The notes below the pieces were generated by a model. That model was not told the DNA's origin, made no database searches, and saw nothing but the letters and a program-made list of their open reading frames with translations. A program made the position numbers and the translations under genes. Below are positions 8,057-14,948 of a DNA stretch of 17,023 bases, one piece after another. The DNA is from Bacteroidota bacterium (GTDB taxonomy: Bacteria > Bacteroidota > Bacteroidia > Bacteroidales > Bacteroidaceae). How positions within the stretch are numbered: the first letter of the stretch is position 1; each line of letters starts with the position of its first letter. The stretch covers positions 1 through 17,023 of the forward strand of contig JAEZKJ010000151.1 of the NCBI GenBank assembly GCA_023415545.1. The letters run 5' to 3'.

Positions 8057-9094
8057 TTATCTTGAAGATTTAGATTTATTATCGTTTTTATCCTTATTTA
8101 TTATCTCTTCAATTTTCTTTTTTAGTCCCTTTCCATAAATATCAGATGCTATAATTTGCATATTTTTATCAAGAAGGATTGTATATGGAACTTTTGCAAT
8201 ATTGTTTTGCTTAATGAAAGTACTTTCCCAACTTTTAAAATCACAAAGTTGTTTGAAATTTATAGTGTCTTGAGGTAAAGAGCTAATCCACTGCGATTTG
8301 TCATTATCAAGAGATACAGCTATTATTTGAAAATCTTTGTTTTTAATCTCATTTTTCATTGATGAAAGTGAGTCGAGCATCTCTCTACTTTCTCTGTCCC
8401 AACTTGCCCAAAAAGAGACAAGTGTTATTTTATCCCTAAGAGCATTCCAGGCAAGGAATTTACCATTTTTATCAGGTATAGAGATTGACCTAATAGCAGT
8501 GTTATTATTTTTAGCTCTTTGAGTAATGACTTCTTGTATGGACACAATATATGGTATATCTTTAACCTTACCATGTAAGTTGCTCAATATAGTCTTTATT
8601 TTATTGTAATCGGGATTGGTTCTTTGTATAAAGTATTTGTTTAACAGATAGATGTTTGTATATGAATCAGGATTATTTTTCGAGAATGATTCAACCCATT
8701 TTTCTATTCCTACTGTATCCTTTTTCATTTTTTTCTCCATCTCAAAGATCTCATTCATCTTCAAGTTATCCTCCTTACCTTCATAGAGGATACTATCTAA
8801 AGTTCCTGATATCTTAGCTTTGCCATCTTTATATGCGAAAACAGGTAACTCGTTATTCTCATTAATTAAAAGTGAAAATATAGTTACTGTATCGGCTGGG
8901 ATAGAGTATTTGAATTTTCCATCTTTGGCAAAAATAGTATCAATCGTGTTATATGGGCTTTGATAATATACTAGTATGGTATCGCTGGGTAGATTCTCTA
9001 TCTCACCTTTAAGAGTAAAATTATGGTTATTACTGCAACCGGCAATAAGAATAGAGGCTAAAATTAATATGAAGGATATCTTTTTCATTGTCAT
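8057..9094 (-). CDS. Thioredoxin-like lipoprotein (DUF4369/TlpA type) lacking the CxxC
   Basis: A 345-residue predicted lipoprotein. The signal peptide ends in a lipobox, IAGC, with lipidated C20 counted from the ATG at 9094. A second ATG at 9088 gives the more usual MKK start and is equally plausible. Residues 25-120 resemble the DUF4369 beta-domain found before thioredoxin folds in Bacteroidales (FTLKGEIENLPSDT, GKFKYSI). The region 120-200 is helical. Residues 210-330 have the TlpA-like fold: ITLVSFWASW, then FQIIAVSLDND, and the cis-Pro stretch KVPYTILLD. Where FWASWCxxC is expected, the sequence reads FWASWDRES, so both redox cysteines are replaced (D233, S236). Disulfide exchange is therefore unlikely; a binding or structural role is inferred. 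It appears monocistronic: the next gene upstream ends with its own terminator. Confidence 0.88.
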   Translation of the reverse strand: MTMKKISFILILASILIAGCSNNHNFTLKGEIENLPSDTILVYYQSPYNTIDTIFAKDGKFKYSIPADTVTIFSLLINENNELPVFAYKDGKAKISGTLDSILYEGKEDNLKMNEIFEMEKKMKKDTVGIEKWVESFSKNNPDSYTNIYLLNKYFIQRTNPDYNKIKTILSNLHGKVKDIPYIVSIQEVITQRAKNNNTAIRSISIPDKNGKFLAWNALRDKITLVSFWASWDRESREMLDSLSSMKNEIKNKDFQIIAVSLDNDKSQWISSLPQDTINFKQLCDFKSWESTFIKQNNIAKVPYTILLDKNMQIIASDIYGKGLKKKIEEIINKDKNDNKSKSSR

Positions 9095-9149
9095 TATATT
9101 TCGGTACTAAATTAGTTATTTTCATCTAATCTTCCCTCAATTACAATAC

Positions 9150-9189
9150 AAAAAAGAAAAAGCGAAGGACTTTTTGGGTCCCCCGCTTT
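9150..9189 (-). terminator. Intrinsic terminator of the TPR lipoprotein gene
   Basis: Read on the minus strand, a 12-bp stem (AAAGCGGGGGAC at 9189-9178 with GTCCTTCGCTTT at 9170-9159, including two G-U pairs) encloses a 7-base loop and runs into a T-rich tract at 9158-9150. It begins 30 bp after the stop codon at 9219. This is the clearest terminator in the window. Confidence 0.9.
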
Positions 9190-9218
9190 AAAGCTATATA
9201 GATAAATTAAATTCTATA

Positions 9219-10895
9219 TTATTGAAGAGAGCTAGCGAATTTAGCAAATTCACGATCGTTAGCAGCTTTAACAGCCATTGAAGGATCTTTTGCAATAGCG
9301 CTCTTAATGCTGCTGCTTACCAAAGAAGCATTGTTAGTTCTAGCACCAACGATTGCCATTAAGTAATCAGTCATAGCGTTAGGATTCTTAACTGCAGCTA
9401 GAGTAGCTTTAGCTTTGTTGTAATCCTTAGCAAGGATTTGAGCTTGAGCAGCGCTGTTTGTTTTAACATCACCAAATGTAGCTACAGCTTTGTCATACTG
9501 ACCTTGTTTGATGTAAAGGTTACCAAGTGCTTCGTTAATAGCGTTAGCGCCATTAGCTTTACCAAGAAGAGCTTCAGCAGAAGCAACATTACCCTTAACA
9601 AGTTCGCAAAGAGCTAAGTTAGCATTAACTTCAGGAGCATCAGCTTTGATAGAAGCAGCTTTCTTGAAGAATGTTTCAGCTTTGTTAGCATCACCTGCAG
9701 TGAAAGCTAATTCACCAAGGTTGTTGTATGCACGGTAGTCATTAGGGAATAATTGAGTTGTCTTAGTAAAGATAGCCTCTTTACGAGCTTTGTCAGATGT
9801 TAGAGTAGCAGCGTAAAGTAACTCTTCAACGCTTAATACTTTAGCATCAGTGTCAAATGCTTCGTTGATTTCTGCATCGCTACGTCCGATGATATCGTAG
9901 TTAGCTGTGATGCGTGAACGACGAAGTTGAGGAAGGATCTCGTCAGCAAGGTTTTTGTAAACTGAAGAGATGTTTTTGATTTCAGCTTCTCTTTGTTCTG
10001 GCTCAGAATACATAGAAAGAACGCGAAGAATCAAATCTTTGTCTTGAAGGTTAGATTTTGATACTAACTCTTGGAAACCTTCCCAGTCTTGAGCAGTATA
10101 TTTTGTATCAACATTTGTCTCAACTTTAGCCTTCTTCAACTGTTTGTTTAGATATTTTTCTGTGTTCTCTTGACGATTTTCAGCCAAGTTAGTGTTAAGT
10201 TTAACACCACCATCAGGAGAAGCGTAAGAAGAGATTTCAATGTTATTCAATTGGAAGTTCTTAGTGTCACCGTTAACCTCTTTAACCTTGTTGTGGAACT
10301 CTTTCATTTCGTCAGAGTTAAGTTGGTTATTACGAAGGTTAGCTTGTTGGATCAAGAACATAATTTTAGCTTCTTGAGCTTGTTTGATGATACGTTGGAA
10401 AGCATCACTTGAATAAGAAGCATTTGAGCTACCTACAGTAGCAAGTTCAGATGTAGCGATAACACCATCAGCAATCTTTACAGAAGGGATAGTGTAAGTT
10501 TTTTTACCTCTTGTGATTTTGAAATCAAGGTATAATTCTGAATTAGCCATCTCAGGAACATAGTCGAAAGATGCTTTCATTGTGTATTCTCCACCCATCT
10601 TGTAAGAGATAGTTTTACCGTTTCCTTCAACTTTCTCACCCTGGAATAGAGCTGGTTGACCTTTTGCTTCTCCACCATTCCATCTTAGAACTGGAGTAAC
10701 TTCTACAGTCGCGTTCTTTTTCATGTACTTTTCTGGGAATTTTCCGTTAATTGTAACAGGAACTTTTCCAGCAATTGCTTCAAGTACTTCTGGATTAGTC
10801 GTGAAATAATCAGACGACAATTCACCCATCTTGCTGCAAGATGATAATGCTACCACCAATAATGCCACTAGGGGCAAATACAACTTTTTAATCAT
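9219..10895 (-). CDS. Large lipoprotein with OmpA-like segment and TPR-like repeats
   Basis: A 558-residue predicted outer-envelope lipoprotein. The signal peptide ends in LSSC with C20 as the lipidated residue. Residues 35-155 look like beta-strand domains (VPVTINGKFPEKY, ATVEVTPVLRW, YTMKASFDYVPEM). Residues about 165-270 resemble an OmpA/MotB peptidoglycan-binding domain: IEISSYASPDGG at 221-230, followed by NTNLAENR (R241) and YLNKQL, matching the usual N..L...R spacing. Residues about 350-500 contain TPR-like helical pairs (DYRAYNNLGELAFTAGDANKAETFF, NEALGNLYIKQGQYDKAVATF). Codon use looks strongly biased and more uniform than in its neighbours, and the gene has an exact -7 box and a strong terminator, all consistent with high expression. 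A scaffold anchoring the envelope to peptidoglycan is a reasonable inference; the exact function is not known to me. Confidence 0.88.
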   Translation of the reverse strand: MIKKLYLPLVALLVVALSSCSKMGELSSDYFTTNPEVLEAIAGKVPVTINGKFPEKYMKKNATVEVTPVLRWNGGEAKGQPALFQGEKVEGNGKTISYKMGGEYTMKASFDYVPEMANSELYLDFKITRGKKTYTIPSVKIADGVIATSELATVGSSNASYSSDAFQRIIKQAQEAKIMFLIQQANLRNNQLNSDEMKEFHNKVKEVNGDTKNFQLNNIEISSYASPDGGVKLNTNLAENRQENTEKYLNKQLKKAKVETNVDTKYTAQDWEGFQELVSKSNLQDKDLILRVLSMYSEPEQREAEIKNISSVYKNLADEILPQLRRSRITANYDIIGRSDAEINEAFDTDAKVLSVEELLYAATLTSDKARKEAIFTKTTQLFPNDYRAYNNLGELAFTAGDANKAETFFKKAASIKADAPEVNANLALCELVKGNVASAEALLGKANGANAINEALGNLYIKQGQYDKAVATFGDVKTNSAAQAQILAKDYNKAKATLAAVKNPNAMTDYLMAIVGARTNNASLVSSSIKSAIAKDPSMAVKAANDREFAKFASSLQ

Positions 10896-10967
10896 AACTA
10901 CTTTAATTGTTGAATATTTAGAAATTTTATTTTGCTTAAGTAATCTTAGCGTGAATTAAATTATTGA

Positions 10968-10975
10968 CAAAGATA
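10968..10975 (-). promoter_or_regulatory. Bacteroides-type -7 box for the TPR lipoprotein gene
   Basis: The minus strand reads TATCTTTG, an exact match to TAnnTTTG, 72 bp upstream of the ATG at 10895, giving an A/T-rich leader of about 65 nt. A TTG lies upstream, but at 23 bp rather than the usual spacing of about 20. Confidence 0.6.
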
Positions 10976-11048
10976 GAAAAAACTAAATTATACTATAGCA
11001 ATGTGAAAATATTTTTTATAAATAAACTTATTTTTAGTATAAATAACT

Positions 11049-11978
11049 TTATAAAAGAGAGTTTGCTCTATATTTTTTGTTCCTAGGATGATGTTCAATA
11101 ATTTCGCTTCTTAACATATTCTTATCGATGTGAGTATAAATTTCAGTTGTGCCAATACTTTCATGGCCTAACATACACTGAATAGCGCGAAGGTTTGCGC
11201 CTCCTTCAAGAAGATGGGTGGCAAAAGAGTGACGAAAAGTGTGAGGGCTGATTGTTTTTGTTAAATTAATTTTTTCTGCTAACTCTTTTATCACATGAAA
11301 AACCATTATTCTTGATATGTTTTTTCCAAATTTACTTATAAAAAGATAATCTTCATATCCTTTTTTTATATTAAAACGATCTCTTTCAAGCATATAAAAA
11401 TTAATTTCTTTTATAGCTCTTTTTGAAATAGGGACTAGTCGTTGTTTGTTACCTTTTCCCTCAACTTTAATAAAACCTTCATCAAGATAGAGTTCAGATA
11501 TTTTAAGGTTGCAAAGTTCTGATACTCTGAGACCACAACTATACAGAGTTTCTAAGATAGCATAATTTCTTAAACCCTCTTTGGTGCTTTTGTCTATTGC
11601 TCCGAGAAGATTATCGATCTCCTCTATTGATAGGACAGTAGGGAGATGTTTGCCAATATTGGGGAATTCCAACAACTCAGTTGGGTCTTTTGATATAATA
11701 TCTTCCAAAACAAGATAATGGTAAAAAGATTTTACTCCTGAAAGAATTCTAGCTTGTGAACGGGCACCTATGCCAATGTCACGTAGCCCGGCAGCAAAAT
11801 TTTCAAGTGTGTCTAAAGTAACATCTAGAAAGTTAATATTATCATTTTTTAGGAATGAAAGTAGTTTTTCAAGATCACTTAAATATGCCTCTATTGTATT
11901 GTTAGATAAAGCTTTCTCCAATAAAAGGTAATGTCTGTACTGAACCAATATATTGCTCTTTTTATCTCTATTTATCAT
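11049..11978 (-). CDS. xerD: XerD-type tyrosine recombinase
   Basis: A 309-residue site-specific recombinase of the Xer family. It resolves chromosome dimers at dif in partnership with a XerC-like enzyme. Residues 1 to about 95 form the SAM-like core-binding domain (NTIEAYLSDLEKLLSFL). The catalytic set is complete: R151 in GLRVSEL, K175 in GKGNKQR, H246 and R249 in HTFRH, H272 in LGHESIGTTEIYTH, and nucleophile Y281. Spacing matches E. coli XerD closely. The XerD assignment over XerC rests on this fit and on the adjacency to aroQ that I recall for Bacteroides. No phage or integron genes surround it, so a housekeeping role is likely. It is divergent from aroQ with 66 bp between the start codons. 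Confidence 0.93.
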   Translation of the reverse strand: MINRDKKSNILVQYRHYLLLEKALSNNTIEAYLSDLEKLLSFLKNDNINFLDVTLDTLENFAAGLRDIGIGARSQARILSGVKSFYHYLVLEDIISKDPTELLEFPNIGKHLPTVLSIEEIDNLLGAIDKSTKEGLRNYAILETLYSCGLRVSELCNLKISELYLDEGFIKVEGKGNKQRLVPISKRAIKEINFYMLERDRFNIKKGYEDYLFISKFGKNISRIMVFHVIKELAEKINLTKTISPHTFRHSFATHLLEGGANLRAIQCMLGHESIGTTEIYTHIDKNMLRSEIIEHHPRNKKYRANSLL

Positions 11979-11988
11979 TTATTTTTCT

Positions 11989-11996
11989 TAACTTTG
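11989..11996 (+). promoter_or_regulatory. -7 box for the aroQ operon
   Basis: TAACTTTG matches TAnnTTTG exactly and lies 48 bp upstream of the aroQ ATG. It would drive the five-gene operon through 16187. No -33 TTTG at standard spacing was seen. It sits 5 bp from the opposing xerD box. Confidence 0.6.
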
Positions 11997-12001
11997 TACC
12001 C

Positions 12002-12009
12002 CAAATATA
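12002..12009 (-). promoter_or_regulatory. -7 box for xerD
   Basis: The minus strand reads TATATTTG, an exact TAnnTTTG match, 23 bp upstream of the xerD ATG, implying a leader of only about 15-20 nt. It faces the aroQ box, and the predicted start sites of the two promoters overlap. Confidence 0.55.
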
Positions 12010-12044
12010 ATGCTAATTTATTTATTAAAAAACGATAATATAAA

Positions 12045-12473
12045 ATGAAAATAGAGATTATCAATGGACCTAACATCAATTTATTAGGTAGTCGTGAACC
12101 ATCTATTTATGGTAATGTTTCATTTAATGATTATCTAGCAGATTTGAAAAGAATCTATCCGGATTATCAAATAGATTATTTTCAGTCAAATATTGAGGGT
12201 GAGATTATTAATAAAATCCATGAAGTAGGTTTTGATTATGATCTTATTGTTCTCAATGCAGGAGCATATACTCATACTTCTATAGCTATTTTGGATGCTA
12301 TAAGGGCTATAAAAAGTCCTACAATTGAAGTACACATTTCGAATGTTCATGCTCGTGAGGAATTTAGGCATAAATCAATGATAGCTTCTGCTTGTATAGG
12401 TGTTATCTGTGGATTTGGACTATATTCATATAAATTAGCAATAGACGGAGGAATTAATTATATAAACAGATAA
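12045..12473 (+). CDS. aroQ: Type II 3-dehydroquinate dehydratase
   Basis: A 142-residue cytoplasmic enzyme of the shikimate pathway. It dehydrates 3-dehydroquinate to 3-dehydroshikimate and in this family forms a dodecamer. Type II motifs are complete: NGPNINLLGSREPSIYG with R17 and catalytic Y22, LNAGAYTHTS with N71, and IEVHISN with H97, followed by REEFRHKS in the substrate-closing region. The length is normal. It is the first gene of a + strand operon, 15 bp ahead of pyk. The leader is A-rich (AATATAAAATG) rather than Shine-Dalgarno-like. Confidence 0.97.
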   Translation: MKIEIINGPNINLLGSREPSIYGNVSFNDYLADLKRIYPDYQIDYFQSNIEGEIINKIHEVGFDYDLIVLNAGAYTHTSIAILDAIRAIKSPTIEVHISNVHAREEFRHKSMIASACIGVICGFGLYSYKLAIDGGINYINR

Positions 12474-12488
12474 AAGGTAAAAAAGATT

Positions 12489-13952
12489 ATGATGTTGAAA
12501 CAAACAAAAATCGTAGCTTCTATTTCGGATCTACGTTGTGAGGTGGATTTTATTAGAGACCTTTTTGAAGCTGGGATGAATGTAGTGAGAATGAATACAG
12601 CTCATGCTTCAAGAGAAGGATTTGAAAAATTGATTAATAACGTTCGTACTGTATCTAATAGAATAGGTATTTTGATGGATACTAAAGGACCTGAAGTTCG
12701 TACAACAGGTTTAGCGAATGGTGAACCTATACCTTATGTTTCTGGTGACATAGTTAAAGTTTTTGGCGATCCTACTAAAGAAACAACTAAAGAAAATATT
12801 TATGTCTCATACACAGGCTTTGTTAATGACTTGAAAGTTGATGGTGATATCCTTATAGATGATGGTGACCTTCAACTAAAAGTAGTTGATAAAACAGCTG
12901 ATTACCTCGTATGCCGTGTTATGAACGACGCAACTCTTGGTAGTAAAAAAAGTGTCAATGTTCCAGGTGTTCGTATTAATTTACCTTCACTTACAGAGAA
13001 AGATAGAAATAACATTTTATATGCTATTGAGAAAGATATTGACTTTATTGCTCACTCTTTCGTTCGTAATCGTCAAGATGTAGAAGATATTAAAGCAATT
13101 TTGGATGCTCATAATAGTGATATCCAAATAATCGCTAAAATCGAGAATCAAGAGGGTGTTGATAATATTGATGAAATTCTTCAGGTAGCTGATGGTATCA
13201 TGATTGCTCGTGGTGACCTTGGTATAGAGGTTCCACAAGAGAGAATACCTGGTATACAACGTCAACTTATCAAGAAAAGTATTCTTGCTAAGAAACCTGT
13301 TATCGTAGCAACTCAGATGCTACACACAATGATCAACAATCCTCGTCCTACTCGTGCTGAGGTTACAGATATTGCAAACGCCATTTACTATCGTACAGAT
13401 GCTTTGATGCTTAGTGGTGAAACTGCTTATGGTAAATATCCTGTTGAGGCTCTAAAGACTATGGCGAAAATTGCTGCCCAAGCTGAGAAGGATAAATTAT
13501 CTGAAAATGATATCCGTATTCCTTTAGCTGAAAAATCAAATGATGTTACTGCTTTCTTAGCAAAACAGGCTGTTAAAGCTACCAGCAGATTGAATATCCC
13601 TGCTATTATCACTGATAGTCATAGTGGTAGAACAGCAAGAAATATTGCTGCATTCCGTGGTAAACATCCTATTCTTGCTATCTGCTACAAAGAGAAAACA
13701 ATGCGTCATCTTGCTCTTTCTTATGGTGTTGATGCAATTTATATGCCTGAAAAAGCTAATGGTCAGGAGTACTATTTCGCAGCATTGAGAAAACTCATTG
13801 ATGATGGTATTCTAACTGAAAACGATATGGTAGCATACCTAAGCAGTGGTAAACAGGGTACTCATACTTCATTCCTTGAAATAAATGTTGTGGGTGATGT
13901 ATTGAAATATGCCGACGACTATGTTTTGCCAAACAGTAACAGATATCTTTAA
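12489..13952 (+). CDS. pyk: Pyruvate kinase
   Basis: A 487-residue glycolytic enzyme converting phosphoenolpyruvate and ADP to pyruvate and ATP. Domain order is the barrel A domain, the inserted B domain (about 70-165, starting after DTKGPEVRTTG), the rest of the barrel, and the C-terminal regulatory domain (about 350-487). The active-site signature is IIAKIENQEGV, with MIARGDLGIEV and ATQMLHTMINNPRPTRAEVTDIANAI following. In place of the usual RLNFSHG, the monovalent-cation and substrate segment reads RMNTAHA (R34, N36, A38), so the Ser that helps bind K+ in animal enzymes is Ala here. The Glu in GPEVR typical of K+-dependent forms is kept. The start is ATG-ATG; the second (12492) is equally possible. 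It lies 3 bp before the methyltransferase gene. Confidence 0.96.
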   Translation: MMLKQTKIVASISDLRCEVDFIRDLFEAGMNVVRMNTAHASREGFEKLINNVRTVSNRIGILMDTKGPEVRTTGLANGEPIPYVSGDIVKVFGDPTKETTKENIYVSYTGFVNDLKVDGDILIDDGDLQLKVVDKTADYLVCRVMNDATLGSKKSVNVPGVRINLPSLTEKDRNNILYAIEKDIDFIAHSFVRNRQDVEDIKAILDAHNSDIQIIAKIENQEGVDNIDEILQVADGIMIARGDLGIEVPQERIPGIQRQLIKKSILAKKPVIVATQMLHTMINNPRPTRAEVTDIANAIYYRTDALMLSGETAYGKYPVEALKTMAKIAAQAEKDKLSENDIRIPLAEKSNDVTAFLAKQAVKATSRLNIPAIITDSHSGRTARNIAAFRGKHPILAICYKEKTMRHLALSYGVDAIYMPEKANGQEYYFAALRKLIDDGILTENDMVAYLSSGKQGTHTSFLEINVVGDVLKYADDYVLPNSNRYL

Positions 13953-13955
13953 TTT

Positions 13956-14594
13956 ATGAAAGATACAGATGCTATTGACAAATATATAATTAATCATATA
14001 GATAAAGAGCCTGACTATTTAAAGGCTCTTTATCGTGATACAAATGTAAAATTACTTAGACCAAGGATGGCATCTGGTCATTTACAAGGACGTATGTTAA
14101 AGATGTTCGTCGAGATGATAAAGCCTAAGAACATTCTTGAAATAGGAACATACAGTGGCTATTCAGCTCTTTGTATGGCAGAAGGATTAGGTGAAGATGG
14201 GAAAATATATACGTTTGAGATAAATGATGAGCAGGAAGATTTTACCAGACCTTGGTTTGAAAATTCAGATTATAAGGATAAAATAGAGTTCCTTATTGGC
14301 GATGCATTGGACCTTGTACCAAAAATGGATGTAACATTCGACTTGGCTTTCGTGGATGGTGACAAGAGAAAATACATTGAATATTTCGAAATGGTTATGG
14401 ATAAGTTGAATCCTGGTGGCTATATCATTGCCGATAATACATTGTGGGATGGTCATGTGGTTCATGAACATCATAGCAATGATTATCAAACAATAGGTAT
14501 AAAGAAGTTTAATGATATGATTGCTGCTGATGATAGGGTAGAGAAAGTGATTTTACCTTTACGTGATGGCCTTACCATTATCAGAAAAAAATAA
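13956..14594 (+). CDS. SAM-dependent O-methyltransferase (COMT-like, family 3)
   Basis: A 212-residue class I methyltransferase of the catechol/caffeoyl-CoA O-methyltransferase type. SAM-binding motif I is ILEIGTYSGYSAL with E62. The divalent-metal site of this family is present: D134 in FVDGDKRKY, and D160/N161 in ADNTLWDG. The ending, LPLRDGLTIIRKK, is typical. The substrate is not evident; bacterial members act on catechol-like compounds or, in TrmR, on tRNA uridine. TrmR-like tRNA 5-methoxyuridine methylation is a fair alternative given the adjacent ribosome-assembly gene rbfA. It starts 3 bp after the pyk stop and ends 11 bp before rbfA, so it is inside the operon. Confidence 0.92.
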   Translation: MKDTDAIDKYIINHIDKEPDYLKALYRDTNVKLLRPRMASGHLQGRMLKMFVEMIKPKNILEIGTYSGYSALCMAEGLGEDGKIYTFEINDEQEDFTRPWFENSDYKDKIEFLIGDALDLVPKMDVTFDLAFVDGDKRKYIEYFEMVMDKLNPGGYIIADNTLWDGHVVHEHHSNDYQTIGIKKFNDMIAADDRVEKVILPLRDGLTIIRKK

Positions 14595-14605
14595 AATATA
14601 AGATT

Positions 14606-14941
14606 ATGGAAACAACCAGACAAAATAAGGTGTCTCGTCTTATTCAAAAAGAGTTAAGCGAGATTTTCTTGTTACAGACTAAATCAATGCATGGGGTATT
14701 GGTATCTGTAAGTGCTGTAAGAATTAGTCCGGATATGAGTATTGCTAGAGTATATCTTAGCGTATTCCCTTCCGAAAAAGCTGAAGAGATTGTAAAAAAC
14801 ATTAATGATAATACTAAATCTATTCGATACGAATTAGGTGTACGTGTACGTCATCAGTTACGAATTATTCCGGAATTAAAGTTTTTTGTTGACGATTCAC
14901 TTGACTACGTTGAAAGAATTGATGAACTTTTGAAAAAATAG
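14606..14941 (+). CDS. rbfA: Ribosome-binding factor A
   Basis: A 111-residue single-KH-domain protein that binds the 30S subunit and assists late 16S rRNA maturation and cold adaptation. The sequence begins METTRQNKVSRLIQKELSEI, the usual N-terminal helix. The KH core follows with VLVSVSAVRISPDMSIARVYLSVF, then IRYELGVRVRHQLRIIPELKFFVDDSLDY and a final helix. The length is normal to slightly short. It sits between an O-methyltransferase and a permease gene rather than in the nusA-infB context common in Proteobacteria and Firmicutes. Only 7 bp separate its stop from the next start. Confidence 0.95.
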   Translation: METTRQNKVSRLIQKELSEIFLLQTKSMHGVLVSVSAVRISPDMSIARVYLSVFPSEKAEEIVKNINDNTKSIRYELGVRVRHQLRIIPELKFFVDDSLDYVERIDELLKK

Positions 14942-14948
14942 AAAACAG

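Noticed and set aside
7932..8138. Possible 68-residue + strand protein with a YLFHAV/YLFHTV repeat
   Set aside because: It has no recognised family, overlaps 82 bp of the opposite lipoprotein gene, lacks a convincing promoter, and its repeat is explained by the 21-bp DNA tandem repeat, which happens to be in frame.
11049..11978. Tyrosine recombinase as an integrase of a mobile element
   Set aside because: The length and catalytic spacing fit XerD, the neighbours are housekeeping genes, and no attachment-site repeats or cargo genes were seen.
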